Part shown: positions 1-5,732 of the stretch, in pieces
Layout: every line of letters begins with the position of its first letter
Numbering within the stretch: position 1 is the first letter of the stretch
Source: PBB1 sp046154125
GTDB taxonomy: Bacteria; Pseudomonadota; Gammaproteobacteria; Burkholderiales; Burkholderiaceae_C
DNA: 5,767 nt
Reading direction: 5' to 3'
Assembly: GCA_046154125.1 (NCBI GenBank)
Contig: JBJXEJ010000098.1
Coordinates: 1-5,767, forward strand
Translations under genes and position numbers: made by a program
Notes under the pieces: generated by a model
The model's input: only the letters and a program-made list of their open reading frames with translations
Databases searched by the model: none
What the model was told of the DNA's origin: nothing

Positions 1-146
1 CGCCACGTCCGCGGGACTCACTGAGCGTTGGCACGTTTGACCAGGTGGGTCATGCAGTGGCGTAGATGTCCGGAAGTGTTTGACTGACACAGCCGGTTTG
101 CCGCTTTGCGGCAGAGATCAGCAGACAATTGAATGACAGGTTCCTG

Positions 147-264
147 GTACGAGAGTGTTCGACTGCTTGTGGCCGGGAGCAGTTGTTCCCTTAGGTCGCC
201 GCAAGCTGACTTTGCCGGGCAGGGCCATCGCGCCGAAAGTCAGCTTTCTGCAGTCGCCTCGTAC
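147..264. repeat. Nested inverted repeat (possible dispersed intergenic element)
   Basis: The inner arms AAGCTGACTTT (203-213) and AAAGTCAGCTT (236-246) are perfect 11-base reverse complements around a 22-base loop. Outside them, GTACGAG (147-153) and CGACTGC (160-166) pair in the same order with CTCGTAC (258-264) and GCAGTCG (250-256). The left side carries a few extra unpaired bases. The result is a folded structure of about 118 bases. No flanking target-site duplication or transposase is visible. It could be a small non-autonomous element, a REP-like intergenic repeat or a structured RNA; the window has only one copy, so the choice is open. Confidence 0.6.
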
Positions 265-413
265 TGACACTGTCGGCCATCAACAGTCAGCGATGAACGG
301 CAGCTTCCTGGCATCCCGTCGCAATCGCAAACCGATCGCCCGAACGCGTTACGAGTAGGTGGACACACTCGGGCAGGCAACGCTCTGAGCGATTTAGGCG
401 CGGCGCAACGCTT

Positions 414-446
414 GAGACCGTGCGGGCTCACCACCGCGGTGGTCTC
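414..446. repeat. Palindrome ACCACCGCGGTGGT with flanking GAGACC/GGTCTC arms
   Basis: ACCACCGCGGTGGT at 430-443 is a perfect 14-base palindrome. GAGACC at 414-419 is also the reverse complement of GGTCTC at 441-446, which overlaps the palindrome's right half. Two alternative hairpins can therefore form and exclude each other. No gene starts nearby on either strand and no T-tract follows, so neither an operator nor an intrinsic terminator can be assigned. Confidence 0.5.
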
Positions 447-755
447 GTGTGCGACACATCGGCTGGCAGCCCCGTCGGACGCCCGATGGCGTCCCTGTTC
501 ACTGCAGAGCCATCGCCCGGAACAGACCACGCACTAAACCAACTGCTGCACCGGCATGATGACCTCGTGTTGCGCGACCAGCGGCAAATTCAACCGGATC
601 GCCAAGATGCCAACGGGACGTTTTTCAGCGTCTGGGAGTCGAGACAGAACCTAGATTGACGTTCAACATGGGCCGCAAGCGCCCGTGTTCGTCGATGCGC
701 CGGCGCTGCGGCCGTAGGCCATGACCTTGCCCAACATCACGTTCGCCGCAAGCAG

Positions 756-784
756 TTGCATTAGTACGTATAGACTGTTCTAAT
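756..784 (+). promoter_or_regulatory. Predicted sigma70-type promoter of the MerR gene
   Basis: TTGCAT at 756-761 matches four of six bases of the -35 consensus. TCTAAT at 779-784 matches five of six bases of the -10 consensus. The spacer is 17 bases, the standard length and not the stretched 19-20 bases of classical MerR-activated promoters. Transcription would start about 790-792, on or beside the ATG of the MerR gene. ATTAG (760-764) and CTAAT (780-784) also form an inverted repeat spanning the spacer, which may bind a regulator. This is a sequence-based prediction only. Confidence 0.5.
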
Positions 785-807
785 TCACTGTATGAATACA
801 AATTCAT
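783..807 (+). promoter_or_regulatory. Candidate operator: three ATTCA/TGAAT half-sites over the start codon
   Basis: ATTCA (783-787), TGAAT (793-797) and ATTCA (802-806) alternate in orientation. The first pair is separated by five bases. The second pair extends to perfect six-base arms, ATGAAT (792-797) and ATTCAT (802-807), with a four-base spacer. They overlap the -10 box, the predicted transcription start and the ATG. MerR-family proteins bind short dyads at their own promoters, so autoregulation is a reasonable inference. The second pair could instead act in RNA as a weak hairpin sequestering the start codon. The bases are AT-rich and short, so chance is not excluded. Confidence 0.35.
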
Positions 808-1250
808 CCGGTGCCGACGCCTCCTACTCGCTCGCAGACCTGTGTGTGCTCAGCGATCTGACCCTGCGCACGGCTCGCTACTACGTGCAGATCGGCCTGG
901 TCGATCGCCCTGAGGGCGAAACCCGCGCAGCCCGCTACGGGCAGCGGCACCTCGAGCAACTGCTGTTGATCAAAAAATGGACCGCGGCAGGCATCTCGCT
1001 GGATCGGATTCGCGAACTGTTGCGTGGCGACGAGGCCCCGATCCCTGCCCGCCCGAGAGCACCGGGCGCCATCGAGGTGTGCAGCCACCTGACCGTGGCC
1101 GACGGCATCGAGATCGTCATCGAGCCGACTCGCGCCGGTCTGTCACCAGAGCAGGTCCGTCGCTTCGTGCGCGAAGTGATGGCGTCGTACCAGGACATCT
1201 GTGCCAGCGACGCGGCCCCCGAAGGCCCTGCCGACGATCCACAGCGATAA
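792..1250 (+). CDS. MerR-family transcriptional regulator
   Basis: This 152-residue protein is a DNA-binding regulator of the MerR family. Residues 12-80 form the winged helix-turn-helix: YSLADL begins the first helix, LRTARYYVQIGLV matches the family signature 'RTxRYYxxxGL', and the wing leads into RHLEQLLLIKKWTAAGISLDRI, the usual second HTH-like segment. Residues 95-135 (SHLTVADGIEIVIEP, then a GLSPEQVRRFVREV helix) form a short C-terminal domain in place of the long dimerisation coiled coil. The three cysteines (18, 97, 137) are scattered, with no metal-binding loop, so a metal sensor of the MerR/CueR type is unlikely; the inducer is unknown. An in-frame TAG at 771-773 leaves ATG 792 as the only reasonable start. 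No Shine-Dalgarno sequence precedes it. It lies 38 bases before the VIT-VWA gene on the same strand, which it probably regulates together with itself. Confidence 0.88.
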   Translation: MNTNSSGADASYSLADLCVLSDLTLRTARYYVQIGLVDRPEGETRAARYGQRHLEQLLLIKKWTAAGISLDRIRELLRGDEAPIPARPRAPGAIEVCSHLTVADGIEIVIEPTRAGLSPEQVRRFVREVMASYQDICASDAAPEGPADDPQR

Positions 1251-1275
1251 GCCATCGCCATCGCAACCTACCCCG

Positions 1276-1281
1276 AAAGGA
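1276..1281 (+). promoter_or_regulatory. Ribosome binding site fixing the GTG start of the VIT-VWA gene
   Basis: AAAGGA at 1276-1281 lies seven bases before GTG 1289. It decides the start: the long open frame runs upstream to an ATG at 977, inside the MerR gene, but protein similarity begins only after 1289 and the earlier part reads as arginine- and proline-rich out-of-frame sequence. Confidence 0.75.
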
Positions 1282-1288
1282 ACAGACC

Positions 1289-4162
1289 GTGAACGCACTT
1301 CATTACGCAAGGCTTGAGACCCGACAGGGCATGGCGATGGCGCTGCAGGGCGTCGATGTGCGCGGCGAGTTGCGCGGCCTGATGTTCGAGGCCAGCATCG
1401 AGCAGCGATTTACCAACCCCTCCGAGCGGAACATCGAGGTGATCTACACCTTTCCCCTTCCTTGGCGCGCGGTGCTGCTCGGTGTCGATGTGGTGCTGGG
1501 CGGCAAGCGCCTGTCCGGTTGCGTCGTCGAAAAAAAGCAGGCCGAGGCCCGCTATGAAGAAGCGCTCTCCGAAGGCAACGCCGCCGTGATGCTGGAGCGC
1601 AGCGTCGACCAGAGCTACAGCCTGAACCTGGGCAACCTGGCAGGCAAGGAAACCTGCGTGGTCACGCTGCGCTACGCGCAGACACTGCGTTTCGAGCAAC
1701 GCAGCCTGCGCCTGATGGTGCCCACCGTCATCGCACCGCGCTACGGCGACGCGGTGGTCCAGGGCGGGCTCCAGCCCCACCAGGTGCCAGGCAACAGCCT
1801 GTTGATCGACGATTACCCCTTCGACCTCGAATTGCGAATCGGTGACGCCATGAACTGTGGCCGGGTCGCCTCGCCCAGCCACCCGATCCGGGTCGCTCAC
1901 GTCGCAGGCCAAGGTGAAGATCATCTGATCGTGTCACTAGCCCGGCAGGGAAGCCTCGACCGTGACTTCGTGCTGGTGATCGATCAGCTGACCGACACCA
2001 CCGCGACGGCACTCGGCCCCGATGCCGCGGTGCCCGGTCGCGTGGTGGCCCTGGCCAGCTTCTGTCCCTCCGTGCCGAACCCGAAGCCCGTGCCCGTTTG
2101 CGCCAAGATCCTGGTCGACTGCTCCGGCTCCATGCTGGGCGACAGCATCTCGGCTGCGAAGCATGCACTCAAGGAGATCGTCACCGGGTTGAAGGAGGGC
2201 GACAGATTCTCCCTGTCGAAGTTTGGCAGCGAGGTCGAACACCTGGGGCGCGGCATGTGGCTGACGACGGACATCACCCGCACCAGCGCGCTGGAGTGGG
2301 TGGCCGCACTGAACGCGCACATGGGCGGCACGGAGATGGTTTTCGCGCTCAGCTCCACGTATGCCTTGCCTTCCACGCAGGCCAGTGATGTCCTGCTGAT
2401 CACAGATGGCGAGATCAGCCAGATCGATGCGGCGATCGAATCAGCGCAACGATCGGGCCATCGGCTCTTCATCGTGGGCATCGGCAGCAGCCCGGCGGAG
2501 TCTCACCTGCGACGACTGGCCGAAGCCACCCATGGCGTGTGTGAGTTCGTGGCGCCGGGTGAAGCCGTACAGCCCGCGGTGCTGCGGATGTTTGCGCGGC
2601 TGCGTGCCCAGCCCAGCTTGCATGAAGCCGAAATCCGGTGGCCCAAGGGCAGCCAGCCTCTGTGGGTGTCGGCGCTGCCAGAGTCGATCTTCGATGGCGA
2701 CACCGTCAATGTCTTTGCCGTGTTCGATCAAGCGCCCTCGGGCGAGGTGCAACTGATGGCCAGGAATGCCGACGGATCGAGCTTCGAGATGGGCAGGCAT
2801 CGCATCAACGCATCGATCCAGGCGAGTGACACCTTGTCGCGCATGGCCGCTGCCGATCGCATCCACAGCGTTCAGACCTCGCCGAACGCCGAGGCCAGCG
2901 AAGAAGTCTTGCGACTCGCGCTGGACTATCAACTGATCACGGACCGGACGAACTTCCTGCTGGTCCATGAAAGGGCGGATGCCGACCGCGCGAACAGCAT
3001 GCCCAAATTGCACAAGGTCGTTCAGATGATGCCTGCAGGATGGGCGGGTGCGGGTACGCGGACTTTGTCGGAACATTCGGCAGGTGTAGACCATCTATCG
3101 CACCCTGAGGTGTTTCAAGCCCCTAGCCCGGTCATGATGTGCCAGCACCCGTCGCCGGAAGATCGGGAACGATGGAGACTGGAAGGCTTGGAGCAACTCG
3201 CGGCATGGCGGCGAGGCCTCTCGCCGCTCGAATTCAGTTGCTGGTTGCAAAACAACCCCTCCGCCAAGTGGCCAATAACACTTGGTGCGTTGACCGAACT
3301 GGGCGTTCCGAAGATTGTGCAGATGTGGCTGAGTGGGGCTTGTCCGTTGTCTGGCAAAGCCGCACCTTCGCGTCTTGAGGCGGTCGTACTCCGCGCCTTT
3401 CTGCATGTCATGAGCCATCAGGAAACGCGTGATGCGTTGACCCATTCGGTCGACTTCCAATTGACTTTCCGTCGGCATCTCGAAAGCATCAAGGCCCCAG
3501 TGGCGCCGGGCGCCGACGTCACGTGGATCGATGAAATCGATTGGATCGAACGCGTCATGAATTCGCTCGCCGACATGACATCTGACGCCTGGCCCGACAA
3601 CTTGATCTGGCCGACCGCCGCTGCTTCCATGGAAATGCTTCAACGCGATGAGGTGGTGAGGCGCTACGTCGATGGGTCAAGGGGTCTCACGCCGATTGGG
3701 ATCAGCAAGTGGTTGCGTCTTACCGACCCTGCACTTTGGCCCGACTCATACGCCAAGCTTGAGCAAATCGGTCTGTTGCCAGCCGTCGTCAACCGGCTGG
3801 CAGACGCCGTAGAGCGTCGATACGGCACGGCGGGATCGACAGAGAGATCGGTCGTTCAGGCTTTCGTGTTCGTCATGGCCCAGACCGAGACCCACGACGC
3901 ACTGAAGCGATCGGAGCACGTATTCAAAGCAATCGCGGAAAGGTTGATGGCAATTGAGCAGCAAGGGCGATCTGTGACGCCAACATCGACATCGGTTGAT
4001 CACATCTGGCTGGAACGCATGACGATCGCATACGCCCTGCGAGACATGGTTTGGGATGCTTGGCCGGACGGGGCGTCCATGGCAGCCCAGCCATCTTGGA
4101 GAAGCAAGGCCAGAGAGGCGCTTGCTGAACGCTTCAAAGGCCTTGCGGGAATCGCAGAGTAG
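1289..4162 (+). CDS. VIT and VWA domain protein with a duplicated C-terminal module
   Basis: This 957-residue protein begins at GTG. Residues about 7-135 are a VIT (vault/inter-alpha-trypsin) domain, with YTFPLP at 53-58, the KKQAEARYEEAL helix at 82-93 and the LGNLAGKE strand region from 114. A VWA domain spans roughly 265-440 and has a complete MIDAS metal site: D277-S279-S281 (DCSGS), T348 (GGTEM) and D373 (ITDGE). A beta-rich segment follows, then ALDYQLITDRTNFLLV and QMMPAGWAG (to about 587), both in the style of bacterial VIT-VWA proteins. Residues 643-770 and 799-927 are two copies of an unrecognised module. No signal peptide or membrane segment is visible, so it is probably cytoplasmic, unlike the membrane-anchored VIT-VWA proteins. 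It most likely binds a protein partner through Mg2+; no enzymatic motif is visible. It follows the MerR gene by 38 bases, probably in one operon. GC content falls from about two-thirds in the VIT-VWA part to about 59% across the second module copy (spot counts), hinting at a different origin for the C-terminus. Confidence 0.9.
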   Translation: MNALHYARLETRQGMAMALQGVDVRGELRGLMFEASIEQRFTNPSERNIEVIYTFPLPWRAVLLGVDVVLGGKRLSGCVVEKKQAEARYEEALSEGNAAVMLERSVDQSYSLNLGNLAGKETCVVTLRYAQTLRFEQRSLRLMVPTVIAPRYGDAVVQGGLQPHQVPGNSLLIDDYPFDLELRIGDAMNCGRVASPSHPIRVAHVAGQGEDHLIVSLARQGSLDRDFVLVIDQLTDTTATALGPDAAVPGRVVALASFCPSVPNPKPVPVCAKILVDCSGSMLGDSISAAKHALKEIVTGLKEGDRFSLSKFGSEVEHLGRGMWLTTDITRTSALEWVAALNAHMGGTEMVFALSSTYALPSTQASDVLLITDGEISQIDAAIESAQRSGHRLFIVGIGSSPAESHLRRLAEATHGVCEFVAPGEAVQPAVLRMFARLRAQPSLHEAEIRWPKGSQPLWVSALPESIFDGDTVNVFAVFDQAPSGEVQLMARNADGSSFEMGRHRINASIQASDTLSRMAAADRIHSVQTSPNAEASEEVLRLALDYQLITDRTNFLLVHERADADRANSMPKLHKVVQMMPAGWAGAGTRTLSEHSAGVDHLSHPEVFQAPSPVMMCQHPSPEDRERWRLEGLEQLAAWRRGLSPLEFSCWLQNNPSAKWPITLGALTELGVPKIVQMWLSGACPLSGKAAPSRLEAVVLRAFLHVMSHQETRDALTHSVDFQLTFRRHLESIKAPVAPGADVTWIDEIDWIERVMNSLADMTSDAWPDNLIWPTAAASMEMLQRDEVVRRYVDGSRGLTPIGISKWLRLTDPALWPDSYAKLEQIGLLPAVVNRLADAVERRYGTAGSTERSVVQAFVFVMAQTETHDALKRSEHVFKAIAERLMAIEQQGRSVTPTSTSVDHIWLERMTIAYALRDMVWDAWPDGASMAAQPSWRSKAREALAERFKGLAGIAE
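3215..3598 (+). repeat. Copy 1 of a duplicated ~128-residue module
   Basis: This encodes residues 643-770 of the VIT-VWA protein. It begins GLSPLEFSCWL, continues with WP, a V-V-x-x-A-F block and HVMSHQETRDAL, and ends WIERV...DMTSDAWPD. The same landmarks occur in the same order in copy 2. The pattern of spaced hydrophobic residues suggests an all-helical fold. I do not recognise the family. A helical stretch before it (ERWRLEGLEQLAAWRR) may belong to the unit, since a similar segment (DEVVRRYVDGSR) precedes copy 2. Confidence 0.8.
3683..4069 (+). repeat. Copy 2 of the duplicated module
   Basis: This encodes residues 799-927 of the VIT-VWA protein. It begins GLTPIGISKWL, has WP at the same place (positions 19-20 of the unit), then VVQAF, FVMAQTETHDAL and IWLERM, and ends DMVWDAWPD. 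By-eye alignment with copy 1 needs only short gaps (one and two residues) and gives about 40 identities over about 130 positions. The copies have diverged far enough that the duplication is old and each may now bind a different partner. A 30-residue charged tail follows to the end of the protein. Confidence 0.8.
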
Positions 4163-4420
4163 TTTTGCGGTTCTTGGATAGTGTCGAGGCAGCACGCCGT
4201 GCTGATGAGGTGAGTTCGAAGTCCCAGCACCTATCGGTGCGGGCAAAGGACGGCTTCACCGTGGATTGAACTTACGCTGTCGGCCAGAAGCGGAAGCCCA
4301 CCAACGTCAGCTCTACCGTGGTCTTACGTTTCGCGGAATGTCATTGGACAAAGAGCCATCGTTGCGCCAGGCAAGGAATTGGTCTGCACCGGCAGCACAC
4401 CGTGCCCTGCCAATGCCGCG
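4163..4420. other. Convergent intergenic spacer, no gene seen
   Basis: This separates the 3' ends of the VIT-VWA gene and the - strand exported-protein gene. No frame here has family character. The first 80 bases contain the hairpins listed separately. The rest (4244-4420) shows only weak short stems, such as CCGC/GCGG (4417-4430) overlapping the stop codon of the - strand gene. CTGTCGGCCA at 4277-4286 also occurs at 270-279 in the left non-coding region, a match short enough to be chance. Confidence 0.6.
4190..4243 (+). terminator. Competing hairpins after the VIT-VWA gene (possible terminator, no T-tract)
   Basis: CAGCAC (4190-4195) pairs with GTGCTG (4199-4204) around a three-base loop. 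A second stem pairs GCACC (4227-4231) with GGTGC (4236-4240) and extends, past a bulged A, by CCC/GGG (4223-4225 and 4241-4243). GTGCTG can instead pair with a second CAGCAC at 4225-4230, so the structures are mutually exclusive. Neither stem is followed by a run of T, so this is not a standard intrinsic terminator. It may slow polymerase, protect the mRNA 3' end or serve Rho-dependent termination. Confidence 0.3.
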
Positions 4421-5557
4421 CTAAAGCGGCCGACCGGAGCGCAACGCGCGCTCCCTGTCCTGCGCGTCTTGTTTTTGCCTGCTTTCACGAGCCCTCGTCG
4501 CCTCACTCGCCAGTTGAATTTTGTATTCGCAAGTGAATACTCGAGCGTTGCAATAGCCCGTGACAACCAAGTCCTTAACGTTCCAGCGGTAGCTGGTGAT
4601 GTCGCCGTCGCACCGAAAGACGAATCCGGTGAAGAAGTCGGCGCACTCACGTTCAGGCGGCTTGGCGATGCTGGGTGGTACGCCGAACTTGGCTGTTATG
4701 GCATCGAGCGCAACGGCGTTGGCTTGGAAGTGGGGAGCGAAGCGGATGGCTGTTACTTTTCGCTCGTGCAGTTCAACGTGAACGCTGGGGTTGGGCAGAT
4801 TGGTAAAGCCACTTTGGCCGATGGTGCCGAGCCAGCTTGGCTGGTCATCGTTTGAGAAAAACACGTTCGCTGTGGGCACTTTCTCATCAGATCTGCCAAG
4901 GGTGACTTGGCACGTGGACGCTACAAACTTAGGCCTTGTCGGACCGGGATTGGTCATGGTCTGACATGGCTCCATCCGCAACGGCGCGCCGAGAACAATA
5001 CCGAACACGTTGGGCAGGCCCCGCTCGCTTTCCGTTACCGCTTCTTGGACTGTCTTGGCGAGAACCGTGTTTGCTTGTCGAAGCGCATTTTCGATCCGCT
5101 CGAGATCGCGTTCGCCGACCACTCCGGTCGGGGTGTCGCCCGCTGCCTGCTGGAATGATCGCAACACATGTGGCATGTCGCGACACAGGCTCTTGTCCTC
5201 GGCGGCTGGCATTCCCAGCCACTTCACGCCCCACAGGAACAATGCGTAAGGGATCTGGGGCTCTGCGACATAACGCGCCTGAAGCGCTGGAGAGGTGAAG
5301 GTCAACTTGCGCAGCGCCAATTGTTCCTTCATCGTGTTGACGCATGGGCGATCCCACGGGCCTGACCGCTCGCGAGGAACCGGCAGTTGAGCCAGCACAG
5401 GGCCAGCCAATGCGGGGTCCCACGAACCCGCCAAGACGCGACCGGGCAAAGCGAATAGGAGGCTTATGCAACCGATCATTCCGAACAGTGCCGTAGTGGC
5501 CGCGATCCCACGTCGATCACTGGAGGCAAGTTCGACCTCAGCGCGCTTCTCCTTCAT
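4421..5557 (-). CDS. Predicted exported protein of unknown function
   Basis: This 378-residue protein is not recognised. A basic N-terminus (KEKR, then DRR at 14-16) precedes a hydrophobic segment at about 19-43 ending GRVLAGS, which fits a signal peptide cleaved after VLA or an N-terminal anchor; the rest would be periplasmic. Residues 129-160 (VLRSFQQAAGDTPTGVVGER...) faintly resemble a peptidoglycan-binding helical repeat ('FQ...GVVG'), too weakly to assign. Residues 183-350 show a pattern common in uncharacterised exported proteins: FGIVLGAPL, paired cysteines, PSW, a VTAIRFAP strand and LDAITAKFGVP. Eight cysteines follow the hydrophobic segment (72, 125, 198, 206, 305, 316, 336, 343), an even number compatible with four disulfides. 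The last 28 residues are charged (RARESRQKQDAQDRER), probably an exposed helix. The ATG has a good ribosome binding site five bases upstream. The gene is convergent to the MerR/VIT-VWA pair and transcribed separately. Confidence 0.8.
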   Translation of the reverse strand: MKEKRAEVELASSDRRGIAATTALFGMIGCISLLFALPGRVLAGSWDPALAGPVLAQLPVPRERSGPWDRPCVNTMKEQLALRKLTFTSPALQARYVAEPQIPYALFLWGVKWLGMPAAEDKSLCRDMPHVLRSFQQAAGDTPTGVVGERDLERIENALRQANTVLAKTVQEAVTESERGLPNVFGIVLGAPLRMEPCQTMTNPGPTRPKFVASTCQVTLGRSDEKVPTANVFFSNDDQPSWLGTIGQSGFTNLPNPSVHVELHERKVTAIRFAPHFQANAVALDAITAKFGVPPSIAKPPERECADFFTGFVFRCDGDITSYRWNVKDLVVTGYCNARVFTCEYKIQLASEATRARESRQKQDAQDRERALRSGRPL

Positions 5558-5562
5558 AGCGA

Positions 5563-5586
5563 CCTTTACTTTGACGCAGAGTTATA
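5563..5586 (-). promoter_or_regulatory. Ribosome binding site and possible -10 box of the exported-protein gene
   Basis: On the - strand, AAAGG (5567-5563) lies five bases before the ATG at 5557, a strong ribosome binding site. TATAAC (5586-5581) matches five of six bases of the -10 consensus and would give a leader of about 15-20 bases. No clear -35 box sits 16-18 bases upstream, so the promoter is weak, activator-dependent or placed elsewhere. Confidence 0.45.
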
Positions 5587-5724
5587 CAGCCCTGAATGTA
5601 TGCGCTGGATCCCTCATCACAGTGACGAGAACCTCGCTCAAGCGGAGCGTCAACGGCTGTCCACAGCGCCGCGCTGGTGTCACTCGGTGCGTGTTCACCG
5701 CTCCGACTTTTGCGTACCATCGTT

Positions 5725-5732
5725 GGGGGGGG
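5725..5732. repeat. Homopolymer run of eight G (C on the - strand)
   Basis: Eight consecutive G residues follow CGTT. On the - strand this reads ATGAAG followed by eight C, directly after a possible start codon at 5738. Runs of this length slip in replication and in sequencing, so the count may vary or be an error. Confidence 0.6.

Larger units (their letters stand above)
1..791. other. Long region without a supported gene, upstream of the MerR gene
   Basis: No open frame here looks like a protein family. The available frames are under 100 residues, overlap each other on both strands and have no ribosome binding site or recognisable motif. A short + strand frame closes at a TAG at 61-63 and enters from the left edge, so the tail of a gene lying mostly outside the window is possible but unsupported. 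The region contains a nested inverted repeat (147-264), a palindromic patch (414-446), a 10-base self-complementary GCGCCGGCGC at 697-706, and the promoter of the downstream gene at its right end. The texture of short inverted repeats resembles dispersed intergenic repeats of proteobacteria. That resemblance is an impression from memory, not a match. Confidence 0.6.

Noticed and set aside
1..63. Possible tail of a gene or insertion-sequence remnant at the left edge
   Set aside because: Short frames exist on both strands (for example a - strand MTHLVKRANAQ followed by a stop), but they are too short to recognise and no terminal repeats are visible.
155..358. 67-residue + strand frame in the left non-coding region
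   Set aside because: It spans both arms of the inverted repeat and has no ribosome binding site or family resemblance; it is more likely repeat sequence read as protein.
1268..1924. 218-residue open frame on the - strand opposite the VIT domain coding region
   Set aside because: It lies entirely against a gene with clear domain motifs, reads as alanine-, histidine- and glutamine-rich sequence without a family pattern, and is expected from GC-rich codon structure on the other strand.
2441..3094. 217-residue open frame on the - strand opposite the VWA gene
   Set aside because: It is antisense to well-supported coding sequence and has no motif or ribosome binding site; it mirrors the codon bias of the real gene.
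4205..4243. tRNA-like GTTCGAAGTCCC stretch after the VIT-VWA gene
   Set aside because: It recalls a T-loop, but the T-stem does not pair and there is no acceptor stem or anticodon arm.
5468..5471. Lipobox-like MIGC at residue 30 of the exported protein
   Set aside because: Methionine at the -3 position is unusual and the hydrophobic segment continues well past the cysteine, so a normal signal peptide or anchor fits better. (Coordinates mark one codon's neighbourhood only.)
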